The translations under genes were made by a program, and so were the position numbers. Below the pieces are notes generated by a model that was given only the letters and a program-made list of their open reading frames with translations, had not been told where the DNA came from and did no database searches. A stretch of 64,000 bases of DNA, from contig NZ_JBHFNP010000279.1 of assembly GCF_041929235.1 (NCBI RefSeq), positions 3,624 through 67,623 on the forward strand, in the 5' to 3' direction. The first letter of the stretch is position 1. The number at the start of each line of letters is the position of its first letter. Shown piece after piece: positions 54,696-62,985 of the stretch. Source of the stretch: Microseira sp041929235. Lineage in GTDB: Bacteria; Cyanobacteriota; Cyanobacteriia; Cyanobacteriales; Aerosakkonemataceae.

Positions 54696-55136
54696 ATGTC
54701 AAAATCAAGCCGAGTTGCCCAAAACTATATTCCTAAAGTGAAACTAGCTCTCAAGCGTAATGGTTTTCCTAGCCAGAGGGCTTTTGCTACTGAGATGGGA
54801 ATGTGTAGAAACACCATCGGCAACTTTGTTAATGGCAGACCTGTTCAGCACAATTATTTTGTAGAAATTAGCGATAAATTGGGATTGGATTGGCAAGCTA
54901 TCGCCTACATAGAAGAATCTTTACCCGGAGAAACTGATATAGTTCCTAATACGCCGCCAAATCCATCCGAGGGAAATCATCAAAACAGCAATATATACAC
55001 GAACGTCAATATTTTGGAAAATTTAGTGGAAGCATTAAAGCAAGCAACACAAGCTAGCGAAGCAGCCTTATATACGGCGCAAAGAACCTTAGATGCAATG
55101 GAAAACTTAATTGAGCAGCTAAAACAAGGAGTGTAA
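54696..55136 (+). CDS. Helix-turn-helix protein with C-terminal coiled coil
   Basis: 146 residues. Residues about 10-65 (VAQNYIPKVKLALKRNGFPS through MGMCRNTIGNFVNGRPVQHN) are a Cro/XRE-like helix-turn-helix as found at the N-terminus of many cyanobacterial NACHT/NB-ARC or WD40 proteins. Here no ATPase follows; instead a coiled coil (about 105-146, LVEALKQATQASEAALYTAQ) ends the protein. It lies between two near-identical direct repeats, suggesting that the segment moves or duplicates as a cassette. Confidence 0.72.
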   Translation: MSKSSRVAQNYIPKVKLALKRNGFPSQRAFATEMGMCRNTIGNFVNGRPVQHNYFVEISDKLGLDWQAIAYIEESLPGETDIVPNTPPNPSEGNHQNSNIYTNVNILENLVEALKQATQASEAALYTAQRTLDAMENLIEQLKQGV

Positions 55137-55144
55137 TTAAAGCG

Positions 55145-55246
55145 ATCGCTTACCCTCCTCACCTAATTGAAATCCTGTCCGCTGCATCAAGAAGGGGCGG
55201 GTTTATATAGGATGTCTGCCTTCCCCAAAGATAGTCTGTAAAACCC
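55145..55246 (+). repeat. Direct repeat B flanking the HTH gene
   Basis: Copy of 54471-54578. In this copy the block is bracketed by a perfect inverted repeat GGGGCGGGTTT / AAACCCGCCCC, giving a stable hairpin. Confidence 0.85.
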
Positions 55247-55270
55247 GCCCCTACATCAATCGAAATATAG

Positions 55271-55377
55271 CAAGAATTACGCAAGGGCGTTGCCAGAAAC
55301 CCGGTTTCGACCTCGATCTCGAGTTTCCTCTCCCAACGATTTTTCGGATCGCCCTTTGTTTCTTTGCGTAAGTCCTG
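55271..55377. mobile_element. MITE-like element with CAGGACTTACGCA ends, copy 1
   Basis: About 107 bp. The right end is TTGCGTAAGTCCTG; the left end is a variant (AAGAATTACGCAA). Internal sequence CCAACGATTTTTCGGATCGC is shared with copy 2 at 58073-58201. It also contains an AGAAACCCGGTTTC palindrome. Confidence 0.75.
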
Positions 55378-55615
55378 TATAGGATAAATTTGCAACCAAG
55401 CATGAATATCACTCGCCTGTGGATTTCATGCTTTGGTTGTAAGCTGCTACGCATTTAAATCCAATAAAGAGGCGGGCAAGATGCCCACCCCACAAGAAGA
55501 AGGTAAAATTTGGCTCTCAAATTAGGTGCTTAGCAGCTTAGTGCGATCGCACACCCTAGGATCCCCAAAGCGAGCGCGAGTTTTTGCAGATGGCGAAATG
55601 AGATAAAAACTTTAT

Positions 55616-56275
55616 CTATGCATGGGAAGATGCTTTCTTTTTCCTCAAAAGCCAGCCAAAACCCAGCATACTTAGCCCAAAAACTGTACCTGGTTCCGGT
55701 ACTGAAGTCGAGGTTGGTTCTTCACGCAATGTGTATTTCCAAGTTCCTGCACCCGAACTAATAATATTTGTAGGAACCCGATCGAAGAACAGAAATGAAA
55801 AATTAGAGTTTGGAGAGAAATTAATAAAATATGACCCACCCCCGAAGATACTACTATAGTCTGTCAAGTAAAATTTCACTTTATCTAGTTCTCCTCCTGG
55901 GAGGAAATATGCGGCAGTATTCACACTACCTCTAGGATTGGTAAATCTTAAGTAAGAAAAAGGAGGGTCTTGTGGTGCCCGCGAATTATTGTATACCACA
56001 TCTTTTTCTGTGTAGGTTTTACCAAAAAAATCAAAACTGAAGTCTGACACCAGGAAATAAGGAATGTAACCGGCTCTAGTGAAACTGCTAGGTGCTGATT
56101 CATCGTAGCTGAAAAAACCACTATACTGGTTGCCCAACAACGAACCGCTAGTGATATTCACAGTAAAATCATAGGTGATAATAGCCGCATTTGCCGGGTG
56201 AGTTTCCATCACAGCTAAGCTTAAAACTGTTCCAGCAGTCGCTAATGCTAATTTTTGGTAGATTCTGTTAGCCAT
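55616..56275 (-). CDS. PEP-CTERM sorting-domain protein, tandem copy 1
   Basis: 219 residues. Signal peptide about 1-30 (ending NAA). The C-terminus is a PEP-CTERM signal: VPEP near 193-196, a hydrophobic segment (FGLSMLGFGWLL) and basic RKKK, recognised by an exosortase that removes it and anchors or releases the protein. The 150-residue mature domain is beta-rich (FFSYDESAP, FSFDFFGKTYTE, FLPGGELDKVKFYLTD). ATG is preceded by GGAG. No exosortase is present in this window. The first of three tandem paralogues. Confidence 0.88.
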   Translation of the reverse strand: MANRIYQKLALATAGTVLSLAVMETHPANAAIITYDFTVNITSGSLLGNQYSGFFSYDESAPSSFTRAGYIPYFLVSDFSFDFFGKTYTEKDVVYNNSRAPQDPPFSYLRFTNPRGSVNTAAYFLPGGELDKVKFYLTDYSSIFGGGSYFINFSPNSNFSFLFFDRVPTNIISSGAGTWKYTLREEPTSTSVPEPGTVFGLSMLGFGWLLRKKKASSHA

Positions 56276-56397
56276 ACTTACTCCTTCAATTTGGGTTGAT
56301 ATCTGTCCTTTGTGGATTTCATGCTTTGGTTATAGTGCGATCGCACACCCTACTCTGGCCAAAGCGATCGCGAGTTTTTGCAGATGGCGAATTGCAT

Positions 56398-57051
56398 CTA
56401 TGCATGAGAAGATGCTTTCTTTTTCCGCAAAAGCCAGCCAAAACCCAACATACTTAGCCCAAAAATAGTACTGGGTTCCGGTACTGCAGTCGGCGGAGTT
56501 GTACGCAGCGAAGCGGTTCCACTTCCATTTCCTCCTGGGATAGCTTCACCAGGTTTATGAGGCAGTTGATAAGTAAAAGAAAACCCACGTGGCGAGCCGA
56601 ACAAAGTAAAGAAACCGGGAAAAGGAGGCCGCAAAGGATTAAATGTGGAAAATGCGAAACCAACAAGCTCACCCCCTCGCGGTATCAAAACCAGTCGCCC
56701 AGACGGGTCGGTAACGACTTCACCCCCTCTAAATTGTAAAGGAAGACTAGAGGGAAACACACGACCATCAATAAATAATTGAGAGGGGGTATTAGTTCTT
56801 TGCGGGAAGTCAAAATTGAATTCTGTTACGTCGAAAAAAGGAAGAAGTAGACCACCTGCACCAGAGGGAGAAGCGTCATCGTAGCTGAAAAAACCACTAT
56901 ATTGGTTGCCAAGTAACGGGCCATCAGTGATATTTACATTGAAATCATAGGTGATAGTGGCAGCTTGAACTGAAGCAGTTTCCATCACAGCTAAGCTCAA
57001 AACTGTTCCAGCAGTCGCTAATGCTAATTTTTGGTAGATGCTGTTAGCCAT
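56398..57051 (-). CDS. PEP-CTERM sorting-domain protein, tandem copy 2
   Basis: 217 residues. The signal peptide and C-terminal PEP-CTERM are almost identical to copy 1, but the mature middle part differs greatly (GGLLLPFFDVTEF, LVLIPRGGELVG). The shared 5' flank, including CTCCTTCAATTTGGGTTGATATC, GTGGATTTCATGC and a GCGATCGC site, shows the duplication unit carried the promoter region. Mature-domain divergence with conserved ends suggests diversification of exported surface proteins. Confidence 0.88.
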   Translation of the reverse strand: MANSIYQKLALATAGTVLSLAVMETASVQAATITYDFNVNITDGPLLGNQYSGFFSYDDASPSGAGGLLLPFFDVTEFNFDFPQRTNTPSQLFIDGRVFPSSLPLQFRGGEVVTDPSGRLVLIPRGGELVGFAFSTFNPLRPPFPGFFTLFGSPRGFSFTYQLPHKPGEAIPGGNGSGTASLRTTPPTAVPEPSTIFGLSMLGFGWLLRKKKASSHA

Positions 57052-57185
57052 ACTTACTCCTTCAATTTGGGTTGATATCTGTCCTTTGTGGATTTCATGC
57101 TTTGGTTATAGTGCGATCGCACACCCTACTCTGGCCAAAGCGATCGCGAGTTTTTGAAGATGGCGAATTGGGATAAAAACTTTAT

Positions 57186-57854
57186 CTATGCATGGGAAGA
57201 TGCTTTCTTTTTCCTCAAAAGCCAGCCAAAACCCAACATACTTAGCCCAAAAACTGTACCTGGTTCCGGTACTGAATTCGAGGGCGGTTCCTTACGCAAT
57301 GTGTAATTCCAAGTTCCCGAACCCCTACTTGTAGGGTAATAAGGAAACCGCTCGAAGAACGAAAAGGAAAAACTAGAGTTTTCCTCGAAATTAATCATAT
57401 ATGACCCAATTCCCTGTCCGCCAATATCTGTCAAGTAAAAATTCGCTCTTGTGAGTTCTCCTCCTGGAATTAAAAAGAATCTACGATCCATAATTAATTG
57501 AGGCTTGCTAAATCTTAGGTAAGAAAAAGGAGGAATGGCTATGCCCTTTAACGTGCCATATCTTAGATTATTTTCTGTGTAGGTTTTACCAAGAAACTCA
57601 AAACTGAAATCTGACGGCGCGAAATAAGGATATAAAAGTTCAGATACCCCGCTAGGTTCTGAATCATTGTAGCTGAAAAGCCCTGTACCTTACCTGTGGA
57701 AGTATGAATTGCCTTTAAAATCACCGTTTGTAAGATGCACAGTGAAATCATAGGTGATAGTGGCAGCTTGAACTGAAGCAGTTTCCATCACAGCTAAGCT
57801 CAAAACTGTTCCAGCAGTCGCTAATGCTAATTTTTGGTAGATGCTGTTAGCCAT
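57186..57854 (-). pseudogene. PEP-CTERM protein, tandem copy 3, interrupted by in-frame TAA
   Basis: The frame of 223 codons from ATG 57854 keeps the signal peptide (identical to copy 2), the FFSY-like LFSYNDSEPSG, KTYTENN, FLIPGGELTRANFYLTD and the final VPEPGTVFGLSMLGFGWLL. Codon 55 (57690-57692) is TAA, inside a stretch GNSYFHR-stop-GTGLFSY that is longer than the matching GNQYSGFFSY of its paralogues. Thus a small insertion in that loop probably brought the stop. Reinitiation at MDRRFF (57491) could only give a leaderless fragment. Confidence 0.8.
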
Positions 57855-58072
57855 ACTTACTCCTTCACTTTGGGCTGATATCTGCCCCTACTGATTTCAT
57901 CCTTTGGGTAGATGCCGCATCTGTCTTATGCAATCGGCGCTCGGCATCAGCTTTCACACATCCAGCATCTTGATGTCAAGAGTACAAACCCCGATGTTAA
58001 TTATCAATATTTTTTCGGCATGTTCATCGAAAATTCACAAATCAGGGTGTTTTATGAAGGAAATAAAAATAA

Positions 58073-58201
58073 CAGGACTTACGCACGACGAGAAAAGAAA
58101 CAAACGTGAGACCGTCGTTCGCGCTAGCGTTGGGAGGCATATCTCTGGTTGCCAAACCAACGATTTTTCGGATCGCCCTTTGTTTCTTGGCGTAAGTCCT
58201 G
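58073..58201. mobile_element. MITE-like element with CAGGACTTACGCA ends, copy 2
   Basis: 129 bp between CAGGACTTACGCA (58073) and GGCGTAAGTCCTG (58201). Shares its right half with copy 1. The open frames at 57904-58290 cross it and are not credible genes. The rest of 57855-58576 shows no gene. Confidence 0.8.
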
Positions 58202-58360
58202 AAGAAGTGCTAACGCAACAGCTAGGAGAATTTCCAACCTGTTCTCTACTTACGTATTTATACGTATATAATTTGTATCCTCGCCAGTGAAATCGCGGCT
58301 AGAAAAACAAAACCCGCCTGGGCGGGTGATGGAAGACTTCGCTCCTACCCCCTTCACCTA

Positions 58361-58464
58361 CAGGACTTACGCAAACACCAAAGTTTCTATGAAAAATCGT
58401 CGGTTTGGTAACTAGAGATCGCAGCAAGAAACTTTGGTGATAGACTTGTCCTGCGTAAGTCCTG
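58361..58464. mobile_element. MITE-like element with CAGGACTTACGCA ends, copy 3
   Basis: 104 bp between CAGGACTTACGCA (58361) and TGCGTAAGTCCTG (58464). The interior has a nested inverted pair CACCAAAGTTTCT / AGAAACTTTGGTG and AAAAATCGTCGGTTTGG, so it folds into one long hairpin. Interior unrelated to the other copies' left halves. Confidence 0.8.
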
Positions 58465-58576
58465 ACCAAATCGAGATCATACTCCCCTGGCTAATGTCAG
58501 TAAAAATCCTATATTAGCAATTAGCAATTAGCAACGCCCTTGTTTATAACTAGCAACTTGCATTAGGATAATAATA

Positions 58577-59428
58577 TTATTCTTCACCGAACCAATCTCG
58601 CATTTTCTGTTTCGCTTGCTGTTTCACTTCATCGTTAATATAGATTGCTACAGTCGCTATAGCGGCTAGCAATACGCCCAAATCGTCTGTATATCCCACA
58701 ACGGGAAAAATATCGGGAACCGCATCAACTGGAAATACAAAATATGCTAATGCTCCCAAGATAACCGTTCTTGCCCACACAGGTACTTTGGGATTTTGAA
58801 GGGCATAGTAAAGTAACAAAGCTTTTTCTACGACTTCCTTTCCCGCTACTAAAGCAAAATTTTTCAGTTTCTCCCAGAAACTTTCTTCTGAATAAGTTAA
58901 TGGATCGTATAGATTCGTTGTTGTTCCTTTTGCATCGATTAAATTCAGAGGAATACCTGCTGCTTTTAGCTTATCGACAGCAGCCTTTACATATTTGACC
59001 CCCGGTTTTTTATCCTCGCCTTGTCGAAATTCTCTAATAGTTTGAATAAACTCCTCTATCGCCTTTACTTGAGCGTCTGAAATCCTTAGTTCTTTTTTCG
59101 CTAATTCAAGCGCCTGTTTTTCTTCCGGTTTGATAGCATTTCCTACCCAAGCAATGTTGATGAGAAAAAACATCACGCCTAAGCGCAGAATATCTTCGGA
59201 TTCACTGAGGTTTTTCAAACACTCGTCTAATGCTGGGGGTGTGGTGACATAAGTTTGGATTTGATTTTTTACAGAGTCGGATAATTGAGCAAAGTCTATA
59301 TTCTTAAAAATTAGATTAAGTTCTTCAATATCCACCGATCCATCTGCTGCCGCTATAGCAAACAAGGCTCCATAAAAAGCAAGGCTTTCGGTTTCAGGCA
59401 ATTTGGCAAAAATATTTGGCTTAAACAT
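58577..59428 (-). CDS. TerB-like / DUF1232 fusion protein
   Basis: 283 residues. The N-terminal 130 residues are a TerB-like all-helical domain (LPETESLAFYGALFAIAAAD, GSVDIEELNLIFKNID). The C-terminal part (about 180-260) is a DUF1232/YkvA domain with two hydrophobic helices and the signature FPVDAVPDIFPVVGYTDDLG. The charged tail ends the protein. TerB relates to tellurite-resistance and metal-binding systems; DUF1232 is a small membrane module. Role unknown, perhaps envelope stress. Confidence 0.82.
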   Translation of the reverse strand: MFKPNIFAKLPETESLAFYGALFAIAAADGSVDIEELNLIFKNIDFAQLSDSVKNQIQTYVTTPPALDECLKNLSESEDILRLGVMFFLINIAWVGNAIKPEEKQALELAKKELRISDAQVKAIEEFIQTIREFRQGEDKKPGVKYVKAAVDKLKAAGIPLNLIDAKGTTTNLYDPLTYSEESFWEKLKNFALVAGKEVVEKALLLYYALQNPKVPVWARTVILGALAYFVFPVDAVPDIFPVVGYTDDLGVLLAAIATVAIYINDEVKQQAKQKMRDWFGEE

Positions 59429-59530
59429 GATAATTACCTATGGCAGTCGGTAGGGTAAGGATTGACCACCTACTAGCTTAACTGAATAGGCTGAAATTCG
59501 GGTTGTTTTTGGAAATCGCTGTTTGGATTT

Positions 59531-59560
59531 GAACCGCCAAGAAGCCAAGGACGCAGAGGA
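59531..59560. repeat. Dispersed CGCAGAGG-rich repeat, degenerate copy
   Basis: GAACCGCCAAGAAGCCAAGG followed by ACGCAGAGGAAAG, a diverged relative of 2892-2922. Directly after it, AGAGATCGCAC...GTGCGATCTCT (59567-59594) forms a hairpin. The gap 59429-59709 otherwise holds nothing clear. Confidence 0.6.
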
Positions 59561-59709
59561 AAGAGAGAGATCGCACTTCGCTGTGCGATCTCTCAGTTAA
59601 AGTAGTTGTAGAACGACGAAATATGGGAAAAATACTTCACAGTTTCTCGGACTGGCAAATGCCTATTTTTCCTATATTTCGACTAACCTTACCTGGAGTA
59701 AATATCAAG

Positions 59710-60111
59710 CTACGACGCGAAGGCTTGCGGACAGAGAACCGCTAGGTGGAACCCGCGATTTTGGAAATTGCCAGCAGAGTCGGTAGTCGTAATAAACACG
59801 CCGTTGGGGTTACCAGCCCGCCCGACTACGGTGATTTGACCAGTCTGTTCGATGCCGGAAGTCGCGGAAGAACCGATGGTGGCGATGTACGCACCGCGAG
59901 TCACGTCACGGCTGAAAATTACCTCGTAAAAACCCGCGCCTAAGTTTGTTGACGAGACAGCAAAGAGTCCGCGCGCGAGAGTGCCATTAGCATTGACAAC
60001 CGCGAACAATTGTTCCGGACCTGGGTTGTCAGGAGATGCTGCTGCAATTGCCATTTCCGATACTTCTTGGTTCGGCATCAGGTTGGTTTTCATTTCTAAT
60101 TCTGTAGTCAC
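59710..60111 (-). CDS. Hypothetical beta-rich protein, 133 residues
   Basis: After a short polar N-terminus (about 1-32) comes a repeated beta-pattern: LFAVVNANGTLARGLFAVSS, GAGFYEVIFSRDVT, AYIATIG, GQITVVGRAGN, GVFITTTDSAGN and FHLAVLC. A glycine after every short strand suggests a small beta-sandwich or prism. I do not recognise the family. There is no signal peptide, so it may be cytoplasmic or use another route. The 342-bp upstream gap (60112-60453 lies on its 5' side) contains no gene. Confidence 0.6.
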   Translation of the reverse strand: MTTELEMKTNLMPNQEVSEMAIAAASPDNPGPEQLFAVVNANGTLARGLFAVSSTNLGAGFYEVIFSRDVTRGAYIATIGSSATSGIEQTGQITVVGRAGNPNGVFITTTDSAGNFQNRGFHLAVLCPQAFAS

Positions 60112-60453
60112 GATTTATCTCCTTTTGTCAGTCAATTGGTTGTTTTTGTTTGCAGTCAGTCTTAAACAGCTAAAGCTTAAGCGCCGTTTCAATTTTGTCA
60201 CCACCTAGATAATATTCTTTAACTTTTAAGACTAACTATTTCTTCTTTATGTATAACTGTTAATCCAATCGGCTGACAGTCGCTTTTTTGTGTTAAACAC
60301 ATTCGGGTTAGCTCAAGTGAGTGTCACTTATTTATGCGACATTTTTTTCTAGCGATCGCTATCCACTAGAGGCAGCAATAATGCAATTGGAGGGGTGAGG
60401 CTTTTAGAGCGATCCTAGGGAGCGCACTTTATTGCACGCTGTCGGTATTAAGG
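60112..60453. other. 342-bp intergenic region, nothing recognised
   Basis: It must hold the promoter of the gene at 59710. One HIP1-like GCGATCGC core lies at 60352-60359. No hairpin with a T-tract or conserved frame was seen. Confidence 0.3.
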
Positions 60454-62211
60454 TCAATTTGATTGATTCAAATCAAGGACTTTGTAAGACTGATTTTGGA
60501 AAGCCATCGCAAATTTAGATGATTTTTTGAGCGGCACCACCCAATAGTCTATTGAATAGCGAAGCTGCATTTTTTTTACATCTTCATCTTCAAGTTTGTT
60601 ATAGAGGTCGCCCAGTTTTCTTCTAGCCTTCAAATGATTCAGTCCATCTTCGGTAATGTCGAGACCAAGTGCATTAAGACGTTCTGCCCAAACTTCTACA
60701 AATGGTCTATGCCAAAGCATTGCGGCGGCATCATTCCAATTTACGAAAACTGAACGTTTTGCCAAAGCACGAAAATAAGTCCAATCACCCCAATTGGGCG
60801 GATTAAGAAATACGGCATCTTTAGAAGTCTTCAACCTTGCCCAATCGGCAAGTTGTTCGTAAACGTATGATGGTCTGCCAATCAGTGCATCGTTTATATT
60901 GCCAGTCTTCGCTAATTCCCTCCCAAAGTTTGTCACCCCTATCAAGAGAATCAAAATTGTTATAGCTAAAGACAAATACTTAGAATCTTCCATGCCAAGG
61001 ATAAAGTACCTGACTGGTTTTAGGAGGACAGCAATCAGGAAAAATCCAACAATATAAACAATATAGGATTCAACCATAGGATGCAAAATTATAATGGTTG
61101 CTGCGAAAGCTGCTGCGTAAATATACCGCCGTTGACTACTTCTATTTTCTTCAATTCCAATTCCACAGATGGAAACTAGGGCAGTTCCCGCGATGCAATA
61201 CCAAAAATCAGTACCTCTTACCGGATGCATCACCAGCATAGACGGCGACTTTGCCACATAAGCTGCTAAGACCGCATAAAGCAACCAAATTACGCTAACT
61301 ACAGTGGCGATTGTCACAAATTTAAATAGTTTCTCTAGCTTGTGCTTATTTTTGTAGACTAGAGCAACAACTATAAAAAGTAAAACAGCAAACAGAGCAA
61401 TGCCTTTTGGACTCCAAACATGGGGATAAAAATGCCAGGGGTAAAACAACTGACAGGCAATTAGCCACAAATCGTTATTAGTGGAAGTCCGGCTGAAGGC
61501 AGATAAAGTATGCAGTATAGCTGGAGAAGCTAATAGTAAAAATAGCCCAAAGGCGGCGAGCCATTTCTTCCATTCCTGCCGGTAATTTACATCTAGAATA
61601 AAAAATGCCCCGCAATAGGTTATTGCATAAACTCCATACATACTATTCAAATTAAAACCAATTGATAACCAAATAGCCCATGCAATTGGACGAGCCTTAT
61701 AGAATGATGAAATTGCCAGTAAGAAAAAAGGAATTGCTAAGCCAGTTTGCTCAAGATAATTCGTTACTATTGTGCCTTCTCCAAAAATGGGTTTTACTCC
61801 CACTGCGAACATAGCCATTGTGCCAAACATAGCCAGCCAAGAATTCGGCACAAAGGTTTTGGCAAGATTTCCGGCAGCGTAGAGTAATAAGATTTTTTCT
61901 AACAATAAAAGGCTGAAAAATAATGGTTCTAGCGGTATATAACGATTAGCCAGAGCCACTAAAGGCCATAATTTAGAAGAATAGTTAGGTAGGGTAGCTA
62001 CAAATGGATCGTTGGGATAAAGCGAAGTGTCGTTGAGTAAGTTTACTAGGGGGATTTGTAGGGATTGGTTGGCGTAATAAATATAGTATCTGTTAATTAA
62101 AAATGTACTTATTAGCAATGTTAAAAATGTCAATAAGTAAAAAATATTAGGACGAAATAAAGTAATTTTAATTTTTTCAATAATTACTTGTGCAGGTTGC
62201 TTATCTGGCAT
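60454..62211 (-). CDS. Polytopic membrane protein, glycosyltransferase-C-like
   Basis: 585 residues, about 12 membrane spans and a soluble C-terminal part (from about 440). The layout (LNDTSLYPNDPFVATLPNYS in the first periplasmic loop, FPYYP-like CQLFYPWHFYPH in the middle, NPPNWGDWTYFRALAKRSVF and VNWNDAA in the tail) resembles DUF6798-type or GT-C-like membrane proteins of cyanobacteria. A transferase role in surface glycan synthesis is possible but unproven. A C-terminal helical region follows (EVWAERLNALGLDI). Confidence 0.7.
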   Translation of the reverse strand: MPDKQPAQVIIEKIKITLFRPNIFYLLTFLTLLISTFLINRYYIYYANQSLQIPLVNLLNDTSLYPNDPFVATLPNYSSKLWPLVALANRYIPLEPLFFSLLLLEKILLLYAAGNLAKTFVPNSWLAMFGTMAMFAVGVKPIFGEGTIVTNYLEQTGLAIPFFLLAISSFYKARPIAWAIWLSIGFNLNSMYGVYAITYCGAFFILDVNYRQEWKKWLAAFGLFLLLASPAILHTLSAFSRTSTNNDLWLIACQLFYPWHFYPHVWSPKGIALFAVLLFIVVALVYKNKHKLEKLFKFVTIATVVSVIWLLYAVLAAYVAKSPSMLVMHPVRGTDFWYCIAGTALVSICGIGIEENRSSQRRYIYAAAFAATIIILHPMVESYIVYIVGFFLIAVLLKPVRYFILGMEDSKYLSLAITILILLIGVTNFGRELAKTGNINDALIGRPSYVYEQLADWARLKTSKDAVFLNPPNWGDWTYFRALAKRSVFVNWNDAAAMLWHRPFVEVWAERLNALGLDITEDGLNHLKARRKLGDLYNKLEDEDVKKMQLRYSIDYWVVPLKKSSKFAMAFQNQSYKVLDLNQSN

Positions 62212-62438
62212 AATTCCTTCTTATCAGCTAGGTGCTAAGTTGGACTGGAGCAGAGAGTTCAAGTCTCGCTGCCCATTTTATAGCTCAATATTGATGTAAC
62301 CGCAAATAGTTATAACGTCAAATATGGTGAATTAACTAAGAAGGTAAACTTTTCCCACTGGGAGCGTACGCATTCCCTCACAATAGCAGATGCGCCGACT
62401 CGTTCCCTAAAGTTTGGTAAAGAAACCCCACCAGGATC

Positions 62439-62467
62439 TTGACGCCTGTCCCCAATCCCGCTATGCT
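62439..62467 (+). promoter_or_regulatory. Sigma-70-type promoter of the structured RNA unit
   Basis: TTGACG (62439-62444), a 17-bp spacer, and TATGCT (62462-62467). The spacing is ideal and start would fall near 62474. It is the only good plus-strand promoter in the 62212-62698 gap. Confidence 0.6.
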
Positions 62468-62473
62468 CTCTGT

Positions 62474-62666
62474 TTAAGGTTGCTGTAGTTTAACGACAGC
62501 AACCCGTGTCCGCCCAAAAATCTAGTACGCTGCCCAATGCCGCTTGCAACAGCAATGGACAGCTTGACCCCCACACTGTAAGGAGCAGTCTGGAGGCTAA
62601 TTGAGAATTTTAACATTCTCCGTAGCCACCCTGCTTTGCGCTGCCTGCGGGGTGGCTAGATTTTTT
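62474..62666 (+). ncRNA. Candidate structured RNA or attenuator leader, about 193 nt
   Basis: No reading frame, but a series of hairpins: GGTTGCTGT/ACAGCAACC (62478-62504), the long imperfect GCTGCCCAATGC...GCAATGGACAGC (62529-62563), GAGAAT/ATTCTC (62603-62620), and a terminator (62623-62666). A GTGT/ACAC pair (62505-62509 and 62572-62575) could close the second hairpin into a larger domain. Either an independent small RNA or a 5' leader ending in a regulated terminator before the gene at 62699. Size is close to 6S RNA, but the several separate hairpins do not look like 6S. Confidence 0.55.
62623..62666 (+). terminator. Strong intrinsic terminator
   Basis: TAGCCACCC...GGGTGGCTA (9-bp perfect stem, extendable) with an 18-nt loop region, followed by AGATTTTTT. 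It ends 33 bp before the next gene's ATG. Confidence 0.85.
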
Positions 62667-62698
62667 GGTTCCAAATCCAAAAAACAGGAGAAAATATC

Positions 62699-62971
62699 AT
62701 GGCAGAAAAGTTTATCTCGGACTCTGACGGAACTTCGCGTCCAAATTCTGACCCCGGAGAACCGGAACGGGAACCCATCGACTTTATGATTGTCGGTTCC
62801 CGCGAGGGGGTGATGGCAGAAATCCGCAAGTTTTACGTAATGGGATTTGCTCACGTGGATGAGTGGAGTCGCTTGACACCAGTACCCAATTCGGATCGGG
62901 TGATGACTATCCTGGTTCGCTACCGGAAAGTAGGATCTACCGATTCATCGAGTTGGAAATCGGGACGGTAA
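62699..62971 (+). CDS. Small unknown protein downstream of the structured RNA
   Basis: 90 residues. AGGAGA lies eight bases upstream of the ATG. A polar, acidic N-terminus (about 1-25) is followed by a compact mixed domain (DFMIVGSREGVMAEIRKFYV, GFAHVDEWSRLTPVPNSD, VMTILVRYRK). The pattern resembles small conserved cyanobacterial proteins of unknown role. If transcription comes from 62439, expression must pass through a terminator, implying attenuation control. Confidence 0.65.
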   Translation: MAEKFISDSDGTSRPNSDPGEPEREPIDFMIVGSREGVMAEIRKFYVMGFAHVDEWSRLTPVPNSDRVMTILVRYRKVGSTDSSSWKSGR

Positions 62972-62985
62972 TGTTTAGGTAAATT

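Noticed and set aside
57904..58290. Open frames between the PEP-CTERM genes and the TerB gene
   Set aside because: They run through a MITE-like element and have no coding character.
62250..62277. tRNA-like 3' half (GAGAGTTCAAGTCTCGC followed by TGCCCA)
   Set aside because: The T-loop looks right but there is no matching 5' acceptor strand, D-arm or anticodon arm within 90 bases upstream. Might be a remnant, but I cannot support a tRNA gene.
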